Source: JAMZMI01 sp039970095
GTDB lineage: Bacteria; Bacteroidota; Bacteroidia; Cytophagales; Cyclobacteriaceae
Assembly: GCA_039970095.1 (NCBI GenBank)
Contig: JBDVMP010000075.1
Coordinates: 1 to 64,000 of the forward strand
DNA length: 64,000 nucleotides
Direction of reading: 5' to 3'
The position numbers and the translations under genes are program-made. Under the pieces are notes generated by a model. That model was not told the origin of the DNA and searched no databases. It saw nothing but the letters and a program-made list of their open reading frames with translations. This document shows, in pieces, positions 27,428 through 36,808 of this stretch; position 1 is the stretch's first letter, and each line of letters begins with the position of its first letter.

Positions 27428-28738
27428 ATGAAAATCTTCTCTAAACCTGTTTCTGTAATAATTGGAGTTTTAATTTCCACCTCAGCATTATCTCAGTCAG
27501 AATCAGACTCTGTTGTCAGTGCATTGCAAGAAAGAATCAGAGTACTGGAACTGACCGAAATTGTTCAGTCCATGACACAGCGCTCGTTACTGACTCCTGG
27601 CTACCATCCCGAACTCAAAGCACTCATTGCGGCACAGGCTTATAACTTTTGGAAAGCTAACCCATCCGAAAAGTTCGTTTCACATCTGAACGTTTACTCT
27701 GCGCTCCATTATGCCAACAAATATTTACAATTGGATTCAACCATAATGGATTATGCATACAACCAGATACTTGGCCACAACGAAATGGTGATCTCTATTG
27801 AGCTGGGATCAGACTCCTACTTCTACTCTGCAGGGTCTGATGGAAAAGTATTGAAATGGGACATCAATAATCCGAAGGTGGTTCCGACTACAATCTTCGA
27901 AGGAGATGACTTAATCAGATCCATTGACATCAGTCATGACGAAAGATTCCTCATGATCCTAACAAAAACAAGCGGCACGATTATCCTTGATATAAAAGGC
28001 AATGAAAAAGGCGAAATAAACCAACCGATGACTGACCCTGAGGTACTACAGGCCGCATCATTCCTGCCGGGAAAAGACGCCTACATCTCTGTAAACCGAA
28101 AAGGAGAAATCAAGCTTACCGGCCTGATGTATGACAAGCAGCCCATCGGGCAAGCCGCCTCTAGAATATTGTCAATTGCAATAGACCCGGCACAATATGA
28201 ATTTTATCTAGGATCAGAAGCTGGAAATATCACAAAGGCAGATGAAAGTGGTAAAGTGTCAAAAATATACTTTGACCAGCCTTACGCTATCAATTCAATG
28301 GACATCAGTAATGACAACCATTACCTTGCTATAGGTCGTGAACTTGGCGATGCTGTAATATGGGATTTGAAATCCAAAGAGCAAATCAGAACCATATCAG
28401 GCCACCAATCAGGTGTGATGGATGTGGAGTTTAGCCCAGACAGCAAAACCCTCCTGACTGCCAGCAGAGATGGTACTGCCCGAATCTGGGATATCGATAA
28501 CCCAAGGAAATTTCCCCTATTGCTAGATGATCACAACGGATGGGTCATGACTGCCGCTTTCAACAAGGATGGATCGAAAATCATTACCGGATGCAAGGAT
28601 AATTTTATTCGCATCTGGGAAGTGAATCACAAAACGCTAGCGGATAGAATTTGTCAACTCGTAGATCGCAACATGACATCAGAAGAATGGTCAGAATATG
28701 TTGGAGAAAATATTCCCTACCAGACAACCTGCCCTTGA
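27428..28738 (+). CDS. Secreted WD40-repeat protein
   Basis: The 436-residue protein has a signal peptide (MKIFSKPVSVIIGVLISTSALSQ), a short helical segment, and WD40 repeats from about residue 110 to 415. The clearest are SDGKVLKWDIN, LGDAVIWDLKSKEQIRTISGHQSGVMDVEFSPDSKTLLTASRDGTARIWDID and DGSKIITGCKDNFIRIWEV. These form a seven-bladed propeller used for protein binding. The start at 27428 (ATG) is chosen over the TTG at 27407 because of the signal peptide. The C-terminal helix with CQLVDRNMTSEEWSEYVG also follows the last WD40 unit in other bacterial WD40 proteins. The partner is unknown. Confidence 0.8.
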   Translation: MKIFSKPVSVIIGVLISTSALSQSESDSVVSALQERIRVLELTEIVQSMTQRSLLTPGYHPELKALIAAQAYNFWKANPSEKFVSHLNVYSALHYANKYLQLDSTIMDYAYNQILGHNEMVISIELGSDSYFYSAGSDGKVLKWDINNPKVVPTTIFEGDDLIRSIDISHDERFLMILTKTSGTIILDIKGNEKGEINQPMTDPEVLQAASFLPGKDAYISVNRKGEIKLTGLMYDKQPIGQAASRILSIAIDPAQYEFYLGSEAGNITKADESGKVSKIYFDQPYAINSMDISNDNHYLAIGRELGDAVIWDLKSKEQIRTISGHQSGVMDVEFSPDSKTLLTASRDGTARIWDIDNPRKFPLLLDDHNGWVMTAAFNKDGSKIITGCKDNFIRIWEVNHKTLADRICQLVDRNMTSEEWSEYVGENIPYQTTCP

Positions 28739-28776
28739 TTTTGGTTAATTTCGCCTTCCAATAATCATACAGAAAT

Positions 28777-31266
28777 TTGAGTTTTGATCCCTATGCCATT
28801 GACCTCCCTATTACTGAGGTCATTGATAAAGTAAAAACCAATCTAAACCAAGACAACACTCTGATTGTCAACGCTCCACCAGGAGCAGGTAAAAGCACCT
28901 TGTTGCCACTGGCGCTACTCGACGAACCGTGGCTGAAAGGACAAAAGATTCTCATGCTGGAACCGAGAAGACTGGCCGCCCGATCTATCGCCACACGGAT
29001 GTCTGAACTCATTGAAAATCAAGTTGGTAAAGCAGTTGGCTACCGGGTTCGCTTTGACAATAAAGTATCTGAGGAAACCAAAATTGAGGTGCTGACCGAA
29101 GGGATTCTCACACGAATGATCCATAGTGATAACGAACTTCAGGGTATTGGGCTGGTGGTATTTGATGAATTTCACGAGCGTAGCATTCACGCTGATGTTG
29201 CTTTGGCATTGTGCCGTGAAGCTCAGCAGGTTCTGCGCCCTGATCTCAAGATCATGGTGATGTCAGCTACGCTAGACATGCCTCAGCTCACATCACTGCT
29301 CAAGTGCCCCTCTGTAATAAGTCAGGGGCGCCAACACCCGGTAGAAGTTAACTACACCGGAGATCAGGATATGATGCTGCTGCCAGAAATGGCGGCACGA
29401 ACGATCATACAGGCAACCAAAAAACATGATGGAGATGTACTTGCATTTTTTCCCGGAGAGGGGGAAATCAGAAAATGTGAGGAAATATTAAGAAAAGAAG
29501 CACGTGGCTTTGCCATACACCCGCTTTATGGACAATTACCTCAAAACAAGCAATATGCGGCGATAATGCCAGATCGCGAAGGCAGAAGAAAAATCGTACT
29601 TGCCACCTCCATTGCAGAAACTAGTTTGACCATAGAAGGAATTAAAATCGTGGTAGATACGGGGTTTGGACGTACGTCCAAATTCGACCCCAAGTCGGGG
29701 CTCTCACGACTGGAAACGGTACAAATATCACAAGATTCTGCTGACCAGCGCGCCGGCCGTGCTGGGAGGCTTTCTTCAGGATTTTGCTATCGTATGTGGA
29801 CCAAAGCGACCCATTCACGTCTGGATGAGCATCGCACGCCTGAGATACTTGAGGCCGACCTATCATCGCTTGTCCTTGACATGGCACAATGGGGTATCGT
29901 GGACATCAACCAGCTGACGTGGCTCACCTCCCCACCTAAAGGTGCTACGGCTCAGGCCACTCAGCTTTTGCATGAGCTTGGCGCTCTGGAAAACGGACGC
30001 ATTACCGATCATGGCAAACGAATGCATAAGCTACCCTGCCATCCTAGAATTGCGCATATGCTCATAGAAGCAGAGGACTATGAGCTCCTGGAACTGGCCA
30101 CTGATGTAGCGGCGCTGCTTGAAGAACGTGACCCTCTTGGCAGAGAAGCAGGCATAGATATCAATATTCGAATAGAAACAATGAGGCGATTCCGAGAGGA
30201 AAACAGGCTAGGAAGAAAGTTTAGCCGCATTGAAAAGGTAGCTGATTCGTATCGACGCATGTTTGACATAGAGCCTGACAATGGCGCTGTAGATCCTTAT
30301 GAAACAGGGTTGGTTCTTTCTTATGCCTACCCAGAGCGCATTGCTTTTGCAAGACCGGGGAACAACGCTCAATTTCAACTTAGCAACGGTAAATACGCGA
30401 TGGTAGGTCACCGTGATGACCTGGCACATGAACCCTGGCTTGCTATTTCGCATATAGACGCGCGAGATGGCATGGGCAAAGTATTTATGGCCTCACCACT
30501 CAATCCTAGAGATCTGGCTCCTATGGTAAAGGAAACGGAGGTAATCACCTGGGATACCAAACGTGGTGGCCTCATTGCTAGCAAAGACTTGCGCATTGGA
30601 AGTATTGTGCTGCAATCCAAGCCACTACCCGACCCTGACGATACACATCTTATTCGGGCTATTTCTGAAGCCATTCAAAAAGAAGGTGAAAATCTACTTG
30701 ACTTCAAAGAGGATGTTAAGCTATGGCAAAACCGGGTGCTGTCTCTGAGAAAGTGGAACCCTCAGGATGGCTGGCCCGACGTAAGCACAAAAACACTTTT
30801 GCTCACCAATTCGGAGTGGCTTTCTCCATATCTGGATGGTGTGAGAAAACCTGACGATTTGAAAAAGATAAATTTGGTAGATGTGTTGCAGCATTCCCTT
30901 GACTGGGAACTGCAAGACAAACTAGACAAGCTGGCTCCTTTGAAAATTGATGTGCCCAGTGGATCATCCGTCAAACTTCTCTACAGAGACAATGCCGAAC
31001 CTCCATTTCTGTCAGTGCGATTGCAAGAGGTTTTTGGGCTGGCTGAGACACCCACTATCAACGGTGGAAAAAATCCAGTATTGATGCAGCTACTATCTCC
31101 GGGGTTTAAACCTGTGCAGATCACGGGTGATCTCAAGAGCTTCTGGAATGATGCGTATTTTGAGGTGAAAAAGGACTTGAAACGGCGATATCCAAAACAC
31201 GAGTGGCCCGATGATCCGTGGAATGCCACTGCCGTAAGGGGCGTGAAAAGAAAGAAACAGGGTTGA
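28777..31266 (+). CDS. hrpB: ATP-dependent helicase HrpB (TTG start)
   Basis: The 829-residue DEAH-box protein matches HrpB in length and order. Motif I is APPGAGKST (about residues 33-41), motif II DEFHERS (DEFH box), motif III SATLD, motif V ATSIAETSLTIEG, and motif VI SADQRAGRAGR. The HA2-like and HrpB-specific C-terminal domains follow. The start must be the TTG at 28777, since the next in-frame ATG lies beyond the nucleotide-binding loop. Bacterial HrpB is thought to remodel RNA, but its physiological substrate is unclear. It is 38 bases downstream of the WD40 gene. Confidence 0.93.
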   Translation: MSFDPYAIDLPITEVIDKVKTNLNQDNTLIVNAPPGAGKSTLLPLALLDEPWLKGQKILMLEPRRLAARSIATRMSELIENQVGKAVGYRVRFDNKVSEETKIEVLTEGILTRMIHSDNELQGIGLVVFDEFHERSIHADVALALCREAQQVLRPDLKIMVMSATLDMPQLTSLLKCPSVISQGRQHPVEVNYTGDQDMMLLPEMAARTIIQATKKHDGDVLAFFPGEGEIRKCEEILRKEARGFAIHPLYGQLPQNKQYAAIMPDREGRRKIVLATSIAETSLTIEGIKIVVDTGFGRTSKFDPKSGLSRLETVQISQDSADQRAGRAGRLSSGFCYRMWTKATHSRLDEHRTPEILEADLSSLVLDMAQWGIVDINQLTWLTSPPKGATAQATQLLHELGALENGRITDHGKRMHKLPCHPRIAHMLIEAEDYELLELATDVAALLEERDPLGREAGIDINIRIETMRRFREENRLGRKFSRIEKVADSYRRMFDIEPDNGAVDPYETGLVLSYAYPERIAFARPGNNAQFQLSNGKYAMVGHRDDLAHEPWLAISHIDARDGMGKVFMASPLNPRDLAPMVKETEVITWDTKRGGLIASKDLRIGSIVLQSKPLPDPDDTHLIRAISEAIQKEGENLLDFKEDVKLWQNRVLSLRKWNPQDGWPDVSTKTLLLTNSEWLSPYLDGVRKPDDLKKINLVDVLQHSLDWELQDKLDKLAPLKIDVPSGSSVKLLYRDNAEPPFLSVRLQEVFGLAETPTINGGKNPVLMQLLSPGFKPVQITGDLKSFWNDAYFEVKKDLKRRYPKHEWPDDPWNATAVRGVKRKKQG

Positions 31267-31270
31267 TATA

Positions 31271-31313
31271 AATGTAAAAAGACGATTTGCGCAGCAGATC
31301 GTCTTTTTACATT
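31271..31313 (+). terminator. Bidirectional terminator between hrpB and carbonic anhydrase
   Basis: A perfect 16-bp stem (31271-31286 with 31298-31313, core AAAAAGACGAT / ATCGTCTTTTT) encloses an 11-base loop. The A/T-rich arms give a U-rich tract on either strand. It separates two convergent genes. Confidence 0.85.
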
Positions 31314-31331
31314 CGTTTTATAAATTTGGGG

Positions 31332-31970
31332 TTAGGCTTTTTCGAATTGATATACTCCTCTCAACCCTTCGTTAGAGTTAATAGATACTTTTTGATCGCG
31401 AACCAAGCCGTCTTTTAAGCTATAAACCCATCCATGCAAATACGGAAAGTCGCCCTCTGCCCACTCTTCTTGAATGAATGATATTTTAGCCAGATCGTGC
31501 ACTTGTTCCATTACATTTAGCTCCACAAACCGATCGAACCTTTGAGATTCATCAGCTATACCATTAAGCTCTTCTTCATGAAGTCTATAAACATCTTTGA
31601 TGTGCATGAGCCAATTATTTAAGAACCCATAATCACCATTACCCATAGCAGCTTTTACACCGCCACATCCGTAGTGTCCACAAACTATGATATGCTTCAC
31701 TTTAAGCACCTTTACGGCGTAATGAACAACGCTCAACAAATTGCTATCAGTATGCACAACCATATTGGCTATGTTTCTTTGAACAAATATAGAACCTGGT
31801 GCCGCGTTTGTTATTTGGGTGGCAGGAACTCGACTATCGGAGCACCCAATCCATAAAAATTGAGGCGATTGTCCTTTTGATAATTCGTCAAAAAAGTGGG
31901 GATCAGTTTTAAGGGTGTTTTGAACCCACTCTTCATTTCCAGAGATTAAATCTTTGATGGTTTCAGCCAT
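31332..31970 (-). CDS. can: Beta-class carbonic anhydrase
   Basis: The 212-residue enzyme interconverts CO2 and bicarbonate. The zinc ligands and the Asp-Arg dyad are visible: C43, D45 and R47 in GCSDSRVP, H99 and C102 in CGHYGCGG. Length fits the bacterial Can type. It is separated from surE by 96 bases and ends at a shared terminator. It may supply bicarbonate for PEP carboxylase and other carboxylases; that link is inferred. Confidence 0.95.
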   Translation of the reverse strand: MAETIKDLISGNEEWVQNTLKTDPHFFDELSKGQSPQFLWIGCSDSRVPATQITNAAPGSIFVQRNIANMVVHTDSNLLSVVHYAVKVLKVKHIIVCGHYGCGGVKAAMGNGDYGFLNNWLMHIKDVYRLHEEELNGIADESQRFDRFVELNVMEQVHDLAKISFIQEEWAEGDFPYLHGWVYSLKDGLVRDQKVSINSNEGLRGVYQFEKA

Positions 31971-32066
31971 AGTTGTCTTTTGTTTTTGAATTATTGAAGA
32001 TAGTATAGAATGGCTTTTTCAACAAACAGGCAAAGCAAAATCAAGGAGAAAAAAAAAGGATAATAC

Positions 32067-32837
32067 TTAAATATCCCAGTCCTCATTCAAAGTGTTCATA
32101 GCAAAGTAAGCCGTAAGGTCAAATTGGCATGGTACCACAGATACATAGTTATTGGCAATAGCCCATTCGTCATTGTCCTCTCCTTTGTCATGGTTGACGA
32201 AATTCCCAATCATCCAGAAATACTTTCTGCCGTGAGGGTCTACCCGCTGATCAAAATCTTCTTCCCATCTGGCGTTGGCCTGGCGGCAAACTTTTATGCC
32301 TTTGATTGGCTCGTTTTGCTTTGGCGGAATATTCACATTTATGGCAATTCCACGAGGCAAGCCTTTGTCCAAAACCTGTCTGGCAATCTTTAGGATAGCC
32401 TCATTCACATGTGACATATCGGCTTCAGTATTGTAGTCGCACAAGGAAAAACCAATGGCCGGAGTGTCCTCGATGGCTGCCTCAATAGCTGCACTCATCG
32501 TGCCTGAATACAGCACACTTATGGAGGTATTGCTCCCGTGATTGATTCCACTCACTACCAGATCAATTTTTCGCTCTTTCAGCACATGGTGCTTGGCTAG
32601 CTTAACACAATCTGCAGGCGTACCGCTACAGTCGTAGGCCACAATGTCGCCAAAAATATCATTTCGCGTAATTCTCAGTGTGTCTCCAACGGTAATCGCG
32701 TGCCCCATACCCGATTGGGGGCTATTGGGGGCTACCACCACTACTTCTCCAAGCTGACTCATTAGATCTACGAGCTTTTGGATACCTGTAGAAGTAATAC
32801 CATCGTCATTGGTTATAAGAATTAAAGGTTTAGGCAT
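32067..32837 (-). CDS. surE: 5'/3'-nucleotidase SurE
   Basis: The 256-residue protein is a metal-dependent phosphatase that removes phosphate from nucleoside monophosphates. Signatures are LITNDDGITSTGI at the N-terminus (metal-binding aspartates), VVAPNSPQSGMGHAIT, YDCSGTPADCVKL, VSGINHGSN and YSGTMSAAIEA. It is the last gene of the dnaG-ribBA-hypothetical-surE operon, starting 11 bases after the previous stop. Confidence 0.95.
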   Translation of the reverse strand: MPKPLILITNDDGITSTGIQKLVDLMSQLGEVVVVAPNSPQSGMGHAITVGDTLRITRNDIFGDIVAYDCSGTPADCVKLAKHHVLKERKIDLVVSGINHGSNTSISVLYSGTMSAAIEAAIEDTPAIGFSLCDYNTEADMSHVNEAILKIARQVLDKGLPRGIAINVNIPPKQNEPIKGIKVCRQANARWEEDFDQRVDPHGRKYFWMIGNFVNHDKGEDNDEWAIANNYVSVVPCQFDLTAYFAMNTLNEDWDI

Positions 32838-32848
32838 TTAATATAGAT

Positions 32849-33442
32849 TTAAAGAGAGTTATAAAAAGCTGTGATACGAATGAGATCACGAACATCATCT
32901 GCATCGAGCTTATTTTGTTTGATGAAATTTTTAACCTGACTTTGCTTGCTACCCATGATAGTCTGCAGGTCTTGTTTTCTTCCTGAAAACAATTTCATGT
33001 TGCCTTGTTTATCAAGGAAATAAAATGTGTTTTTCACCACAGTTTGCAGGAAGGACGTGCCGTACACGCTTGAGTTTACCGTTTCGGTAACAATGGATTC
33101 ACGTGATAGTAAAGAAAGCGGTCCTTCGTATAAAACCTCAAATAGAATAGGAACCTGATAGTCGTATTTTACATTGTACGGTATAGAATAGAACTGACGA
33201 TAAGTCTCCACCAGACTATCAAAAATCTCAACATAAAAGAGCTTTTGACTGGTGAAGGTCTGTACCACTCCATTTCGGGAAACCAGCACAATATTCGTTT
33301 CCATGTCGTACCGCACATCTCCACGAACAGTATCCTGATCTACGGTAACGATAAAACCCTTGTGCCATACTTCACTTGAAAACTTTTGCCCTGAAGCAGA
33401 GAAGGATATCAGAATAATGATGAAAGCAAGGGTTCTCCTCAT
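32849..33442 (-). CDS. Small secreted protein of unknown function
   Basis: The 197-residue product has a signal peptide (MRRTLAFIIILISFSASGQ). The mature part begins with a beta-rich segment (GFIVTVDQDTVRGDVRYDMETNIVLV) and ends with a helical FIKQNKLDADDVRDLIRITAFYNSL. Proteins of this look are frequent in Bacteroidota but have no assigned role. It lies between ribBA (3 bases) and surE (11 bases) in one operon, which does not reveal its job. Confidence 0.75.
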   Translation of the reverse strand: MRRTLAFIIILISFSASGQKFSSEVWHKGFIVTVDQDTVRGDVRYDMETNIVLVSRNGVVQTFTSQKLFYVEIFDSLVETYRQFYSIPYNVKYDYQVPILFEVLYEGPLSLLSRESIVTETVNSSVYGTSFLQTVVKNTFYFLDKQGNMKLFSGRKQDLQTIMGSKQSQVKNFIKQNKLDADDVRDLIRITAFYNSL

Positions 33443-33445
33443 GAT

Positions 33446-34666
33446 CTATTTTTCTTTCAGGATTTCGTGACCCATCTTATCTCTTTTTGTCTCCAGGTAT
33501 TTTTTGTTGTGGATATTGGGAGTCACTTCGATGGGAACATTCTCCACAATTTCCAGACCATAACCTATTAAGCCGACACGTTTTTTGGGGTTATTGGTTA
33601 TCAGCTTCATCTTACTCACACCCATTTTGCCCAGAATCTGGGCCCCAACTCCATAATCCCGCTGATCCATCTTGAAGCCCAAGTGTTCGTTGGCCTCCAC
33701 AGTATCCATCCCATTTTCCTGCAGCTTGTAGGCTTTCAACTTGTTGACCAAACCAATACCTCTCCCTTCCTGATTCATATAGACCACTATTCCTTTTCCT
33801 TCTTTCTCTACCATGGCCATTGCGCTGTGCAACTGGTTACCACAATCACATCGGTAAGAACCAAAGATATCGCCGGTCACACATGAGGAGTGCACCCTGA
33901 CTAACACTGGTTCATTTTCCTCCCACTCACCTTTGTACAGAGCCAGATGAGTTTCATTGGTATTGGTCTGACGAAATGCCTTTAACTTGAACAAGCCGTG
34001 CTCTGTGGGCATATCCACACTAATCTCTTCTTCTACTAGTGATTCGTGCTGCATCCTATATCCTATCAGGTCTTTGATGGAAATAAGCTTTAGGTTATGC
34101 TCATCAGCTATCACTCTCAAATCAGGAAGTCGCGCCATGGTTCCGTCTTCTTTCAAAACTTCTACCAGAACTCCCGCTGGAGTGAGGCCGGCCAATCTGG
34201 CCAGGTCAATAGCCGCTTCAGTATGCCCTGCACGTCTGAGTACACCTCCTTTTTTGGATTTCAAGGGGAAAATATGGCCTGGGCGCCCCAGCTCTTCGGG
34301 GTTGGTCTTTGGATCCGCCAGTGCCAATATCGTTTTGGCCCTATCCGATGTGGAAATTCCGGTAGTGGTGCCATGACCTTTTAGATCAACCGATACAGTG
34401 AACGGGGTTTCGTGAACGGCGGTGTTTTTACCAACCATGAGGTCTAGATCCAGTTCCTCGCATCTTTCTTCGATTAGAGGAGCACATATCAGCCCTCGGC
34501 CTACCTTGCTCATGAAGTTGACAATCTCAGGGGTGACTTTCTCTGCGGCACAAATGAAGTCACCTTCATTTTCTCTATCCTCATCATCCACTACAATGAT
34601 TACTTCACCTCTACCAATTGCTTCAATGGCTTCCGCCACATTATCCAATAACTTTTTATCACTCAT
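33446..34666 (-). CDS. ribBA: Bifunctional DHBP synthase / GTP cyclohydrolase II
   Basis: The 406-residue protein carries both entry enzymes of riboflavin synthesis. The N-terminal RibB domain (about residues 1-205) makes dihydroxybutanone phosphate from ribulose 5-phosphate: VVDDEDRENEGDFI, TGISTSDRAKTI, RAGHTEAAIDLARLAGL. The C-terminal RibA domain (about 207-400) opens GTP: VRVHSSCVTGDIFGSYRCDCG with its zinc cysteines, NQEGRGIGL, and YGVGAQIL. Both active sites look intact. It starts 15 bases after the dnaG stop. No FMN riboswitch is possible in that gap. Confidence 0.96.
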   Translation of the reverse strand: MSDKKLLDNVAEAIEAIGRGEVIIVVDDEDRENEGDFICAAEKVTPEIVNFMSKVGRGLICAPLIEERCEELDLDLMVGKNTAVHETPFTVSVDLKGHGTTTGISTSDRAKTILALADPKTNPEELGRPGHIFPLKSKKGGVLRRAGHTEAAIDLARLAGLTPAGVLVEVLKEDGTMARLPDLRVIADEHNLKLISIKDLIGYRMQHESLVEEEISVDMPTEHGLFKLKAFRQTNTNETHLALYKGEWEENEPVLVRVHSSCVTGDIFGSYRCDCGNQLHSAMAMVEKEGKGIVVYMNQEGRGIGLVNKLKAYKLQENGMDTVEANEHLGFKMDQRDYGVGAQILGKMGVSKMKLITNNPKKRVGLIGYGLEIVENVPIEVTPNIHNKKYLETKRDKMGHEILKEK

Positions 34667-34681
34667 TTTGCTCCTTATTGC

Positions 34682-36637
34682 TTATTTGGTAATGACGTTA
34701 CCCAAATGTCGGGCAAGATCTATTTCTATTTTCTTTAATTCGTTGATTTCATCCAGAATCTCATCTATCTGATCATCTGCTTGAGGATCTTTTAGCTTTT
34801 TGGTTTCTTCTTCTATCAGATGCTGCACTATCCTGAACTTCAACCTCAATATATTGGAATATGTTACGTCCCTTAAAAGTTCCGTTTCTCGAGGAACATG
34901 TATTTTATATTTCTTTTCCCAGTTTTCGCTGAGTTCATGACGCTGTGTAAGTAAGTCCACGACAATGTTTTTGACTTCCTCCGGACCATGACTCATCAGG
35001 TATTCGCCATCTACCAATATACCCTCCTGAAGTTTATTTTTAATGATGTCAATAATCTGCCTGTATAGTGGGTTGGAAAACTGTATTTCTTCCATTTCCG
35101 AAAGGAAATAGGAAATTAAGCCTTCGTCTTGCAATTCCTGGTTTTTAATATGGTTTTTACCATAGTTAACCAAAACTCTCACACTCTCGCGTTCCTGCAG
35201 TTCTATTACTTTTTGGATGTCAAGCTTATCAACCGCTCCAGTTCCTGGGACAATTAAATCCGCTATTGGTGGTACTTCCGTAAAGCTCCCGCCACCATCA
35301 TGGCGCTGCTTATCCTTATCTCGATCTCTTGATTTCTGAATGAGAATTTTATTTTGCTCAGATATGAGCACATTCTCATCGATTTCAAGGAGGTCACTAC
35401 ACTCTTTGAGGTAAACGGTGCGCTTGATAGGGTCATCGATTTTGGCAATAGAGCTTACCAAATCCCGGATAACCCCAGCTTTTTTCACAGGGTCATTTTT
35501 AGACTCCTCCAGAAAAAGCTTTGTCTTGAAGCGAATGATATCCTGAGACTCTGCTTCAATGTAATGCTTAAACGCGCTCGTTCCCAGACTTTTGGCATAG
35601 CTGTCAGGATCTTCACCTTCAGGTAGAGCCACCGCTCGCACATTGAGGCCTCCCTCAAGCAACATGTCAATTCCCCGAATACTTGCTTTAATACCTGCCG
35701 CATCTCCATCAAAGATCACAGTCACATTATGTGTAAACCGGCTGATAAGCTTAATCTGATCTTCAGTGAGGGCTGTTCCTGAAGACGAAACCACATTCTG
35801 CACGCCCACCTGATGCATGCTGATTACATCAGTATATCCTTCCACCAGAAAACAATTATCTTCTTTTCTGATCTCCTGTTTGGCCTGAGCCAAGCCATAC
35901 AGTACTCGGCTTTTATTATAAAGTTCGGTTTCAGGTGAGTTGATGTATTTGGGCTGCTTCTTGTCGTTGACCAGTATCCTGGCTCCAAAAGCCACCACTT
36001 TACCCGCTACATTATGGATTGGAAACATGACCCTGTTGCGAAAGCGGTCATACGACTTATCCTCTTTCATTATGATAAGCCCAGCCTCTTCGAGCAGGTG
36101 TTTCTCATAACCCTTGTCCAGAGCGGCTTTCATAAACCCATCCCATTTCCCCAGACTATAACCCAGTTCAAATTTCTCTAATGACTCATCAGAGATCTCT
36201 CGTTCCTTTATATAGCTGAGGCCAACGGATTTACCTTCTTCTGAGTTTATTAGCAGATCATGAAAGTAATCTTTCGCAAAATTGAGAATTATATGAAGAC
36301 TCTCCCGCTTGTTTTGTGCCTGCTGTGCTTCGTCACTCCTAACCTGATCTTCTACAATCTCTACATTGTATTTTTTGGCCAGATACTTGAGCGCCTCAAT
36401 GTAGCTAAGGCCGTCCACCTCCATCACAAAGGTGATAGCATCCCCACCCTTACCCGAACTAAAGTCTTTAAAAATACCCTTTGAAGGAACAACGTAAAAC
36501 GAAGGTGTTTTCTCATTGGCAAAAGGGCTCAATGCTTTGTAGCTTGAGCCAGATCGCTTGAGTGTGACAAAGTCACTCACCACCTCCACAATGTCCATCC
36601 GGGTCTTTATTTCATCAATGGTAACAGGACTTATCAT
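34682..36637 (-). CDS. dnaG: DNA primase without the usual zinc ligands
   Basis: The 651-residue protein is DnaG in length and order: N-terminal CHC2-type fold (about residues 1-100), catalytic core with Toprim (LVEGYTDVISMHQVGVQNVVSSSGTALT and FDGDAAGIKASIRG, about 260-330), and a C-terminal helicase-interaction domain. In the zinc-binding fold the surrounding framework is kept (PFANEKTPSFYVVPSKGIF, GKGGDAITF), but the four metal ligands of the CPFH and CFGC motifs are replaced by S37, A40, D58 and S61. The fold must then be stabilised without zinc. It is the first gene of the operon with ribBA and surE. Confidence 0.95.
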   Translation of the reverse strand: MISPVTIDEIKTRMDIVEVVSDFVTLKRSGSSYKALSPFANEKTPSFYVVPSKGIFKDFSSGKGGDAITFVMEVDGLSYIEALKYLAKKYNVEIVEDQVRSDEAQQAQNKRESLHIILNFAKDYFHDLLINSEEGKSVGLSYIKEREISDESLEKFELGYSLGKWDGFMKAALDKGYEKHLLEEAGLIIMKEDKSYDRFRNRVMFPIHNVAGKVVAFGARILVNDKKQPKYINSPETELYNKSRVLYGLAQAKQEIRKEDNCFLVEGYTDVISMHQVGVQNVVSSSGTALTEDQIKLISRFTHNVTVIFDGDAAGIKASIRGIDMLLEGGLNVRAVALPEGEDPDSYAKSLGTSAFKHYIEAESQDIIRFKTKLFLEESKNDPVKKAGVIRDLVSSIAKIDDPIKRTVYLKECSDLLEIDENVLISEQNKILIQKSRDRDKDKQRHDGGGSFTEVPPIADLIVPGTGAVDKLDIQKVIELQERESVRVLVNYGKNHIKNQELQDEGLISYFLSEMEEIQFSNPLYRQIIDIIKNKLQEGILVDGEYLMSHGPEEVKNIVVDLLTQRHELSENWEKKYKIHVPRETELLRDVTYSNILRLKFRIVQHLIEEETKKLKDPQADDQIDEILDEINELKKIEIDLARHLGNVITK

Positions 36638-36808
36638 AGGTTTTCTTAGCGCTACAAAGCTAAAATTTTTCGAGTGAAAGGCATGTTCATTTTCAAAATG
36701 TTAAGGAACCAATGAAGTACTAATTTCAATTTGAAACAGTTGTTAATTCATATCCTGTTTGAGGTGTAGTGCGGCTTGATTAACATTGCATCTAGACTTG
36801 ATAAGGAA

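Noticed and set aside
33987..34376. 129-codon plus-strand frame within ribBA
   Set aside because: ribBA is intact with all motifs on the minus strand; the serine-rich plus frame has no recognisable feature.
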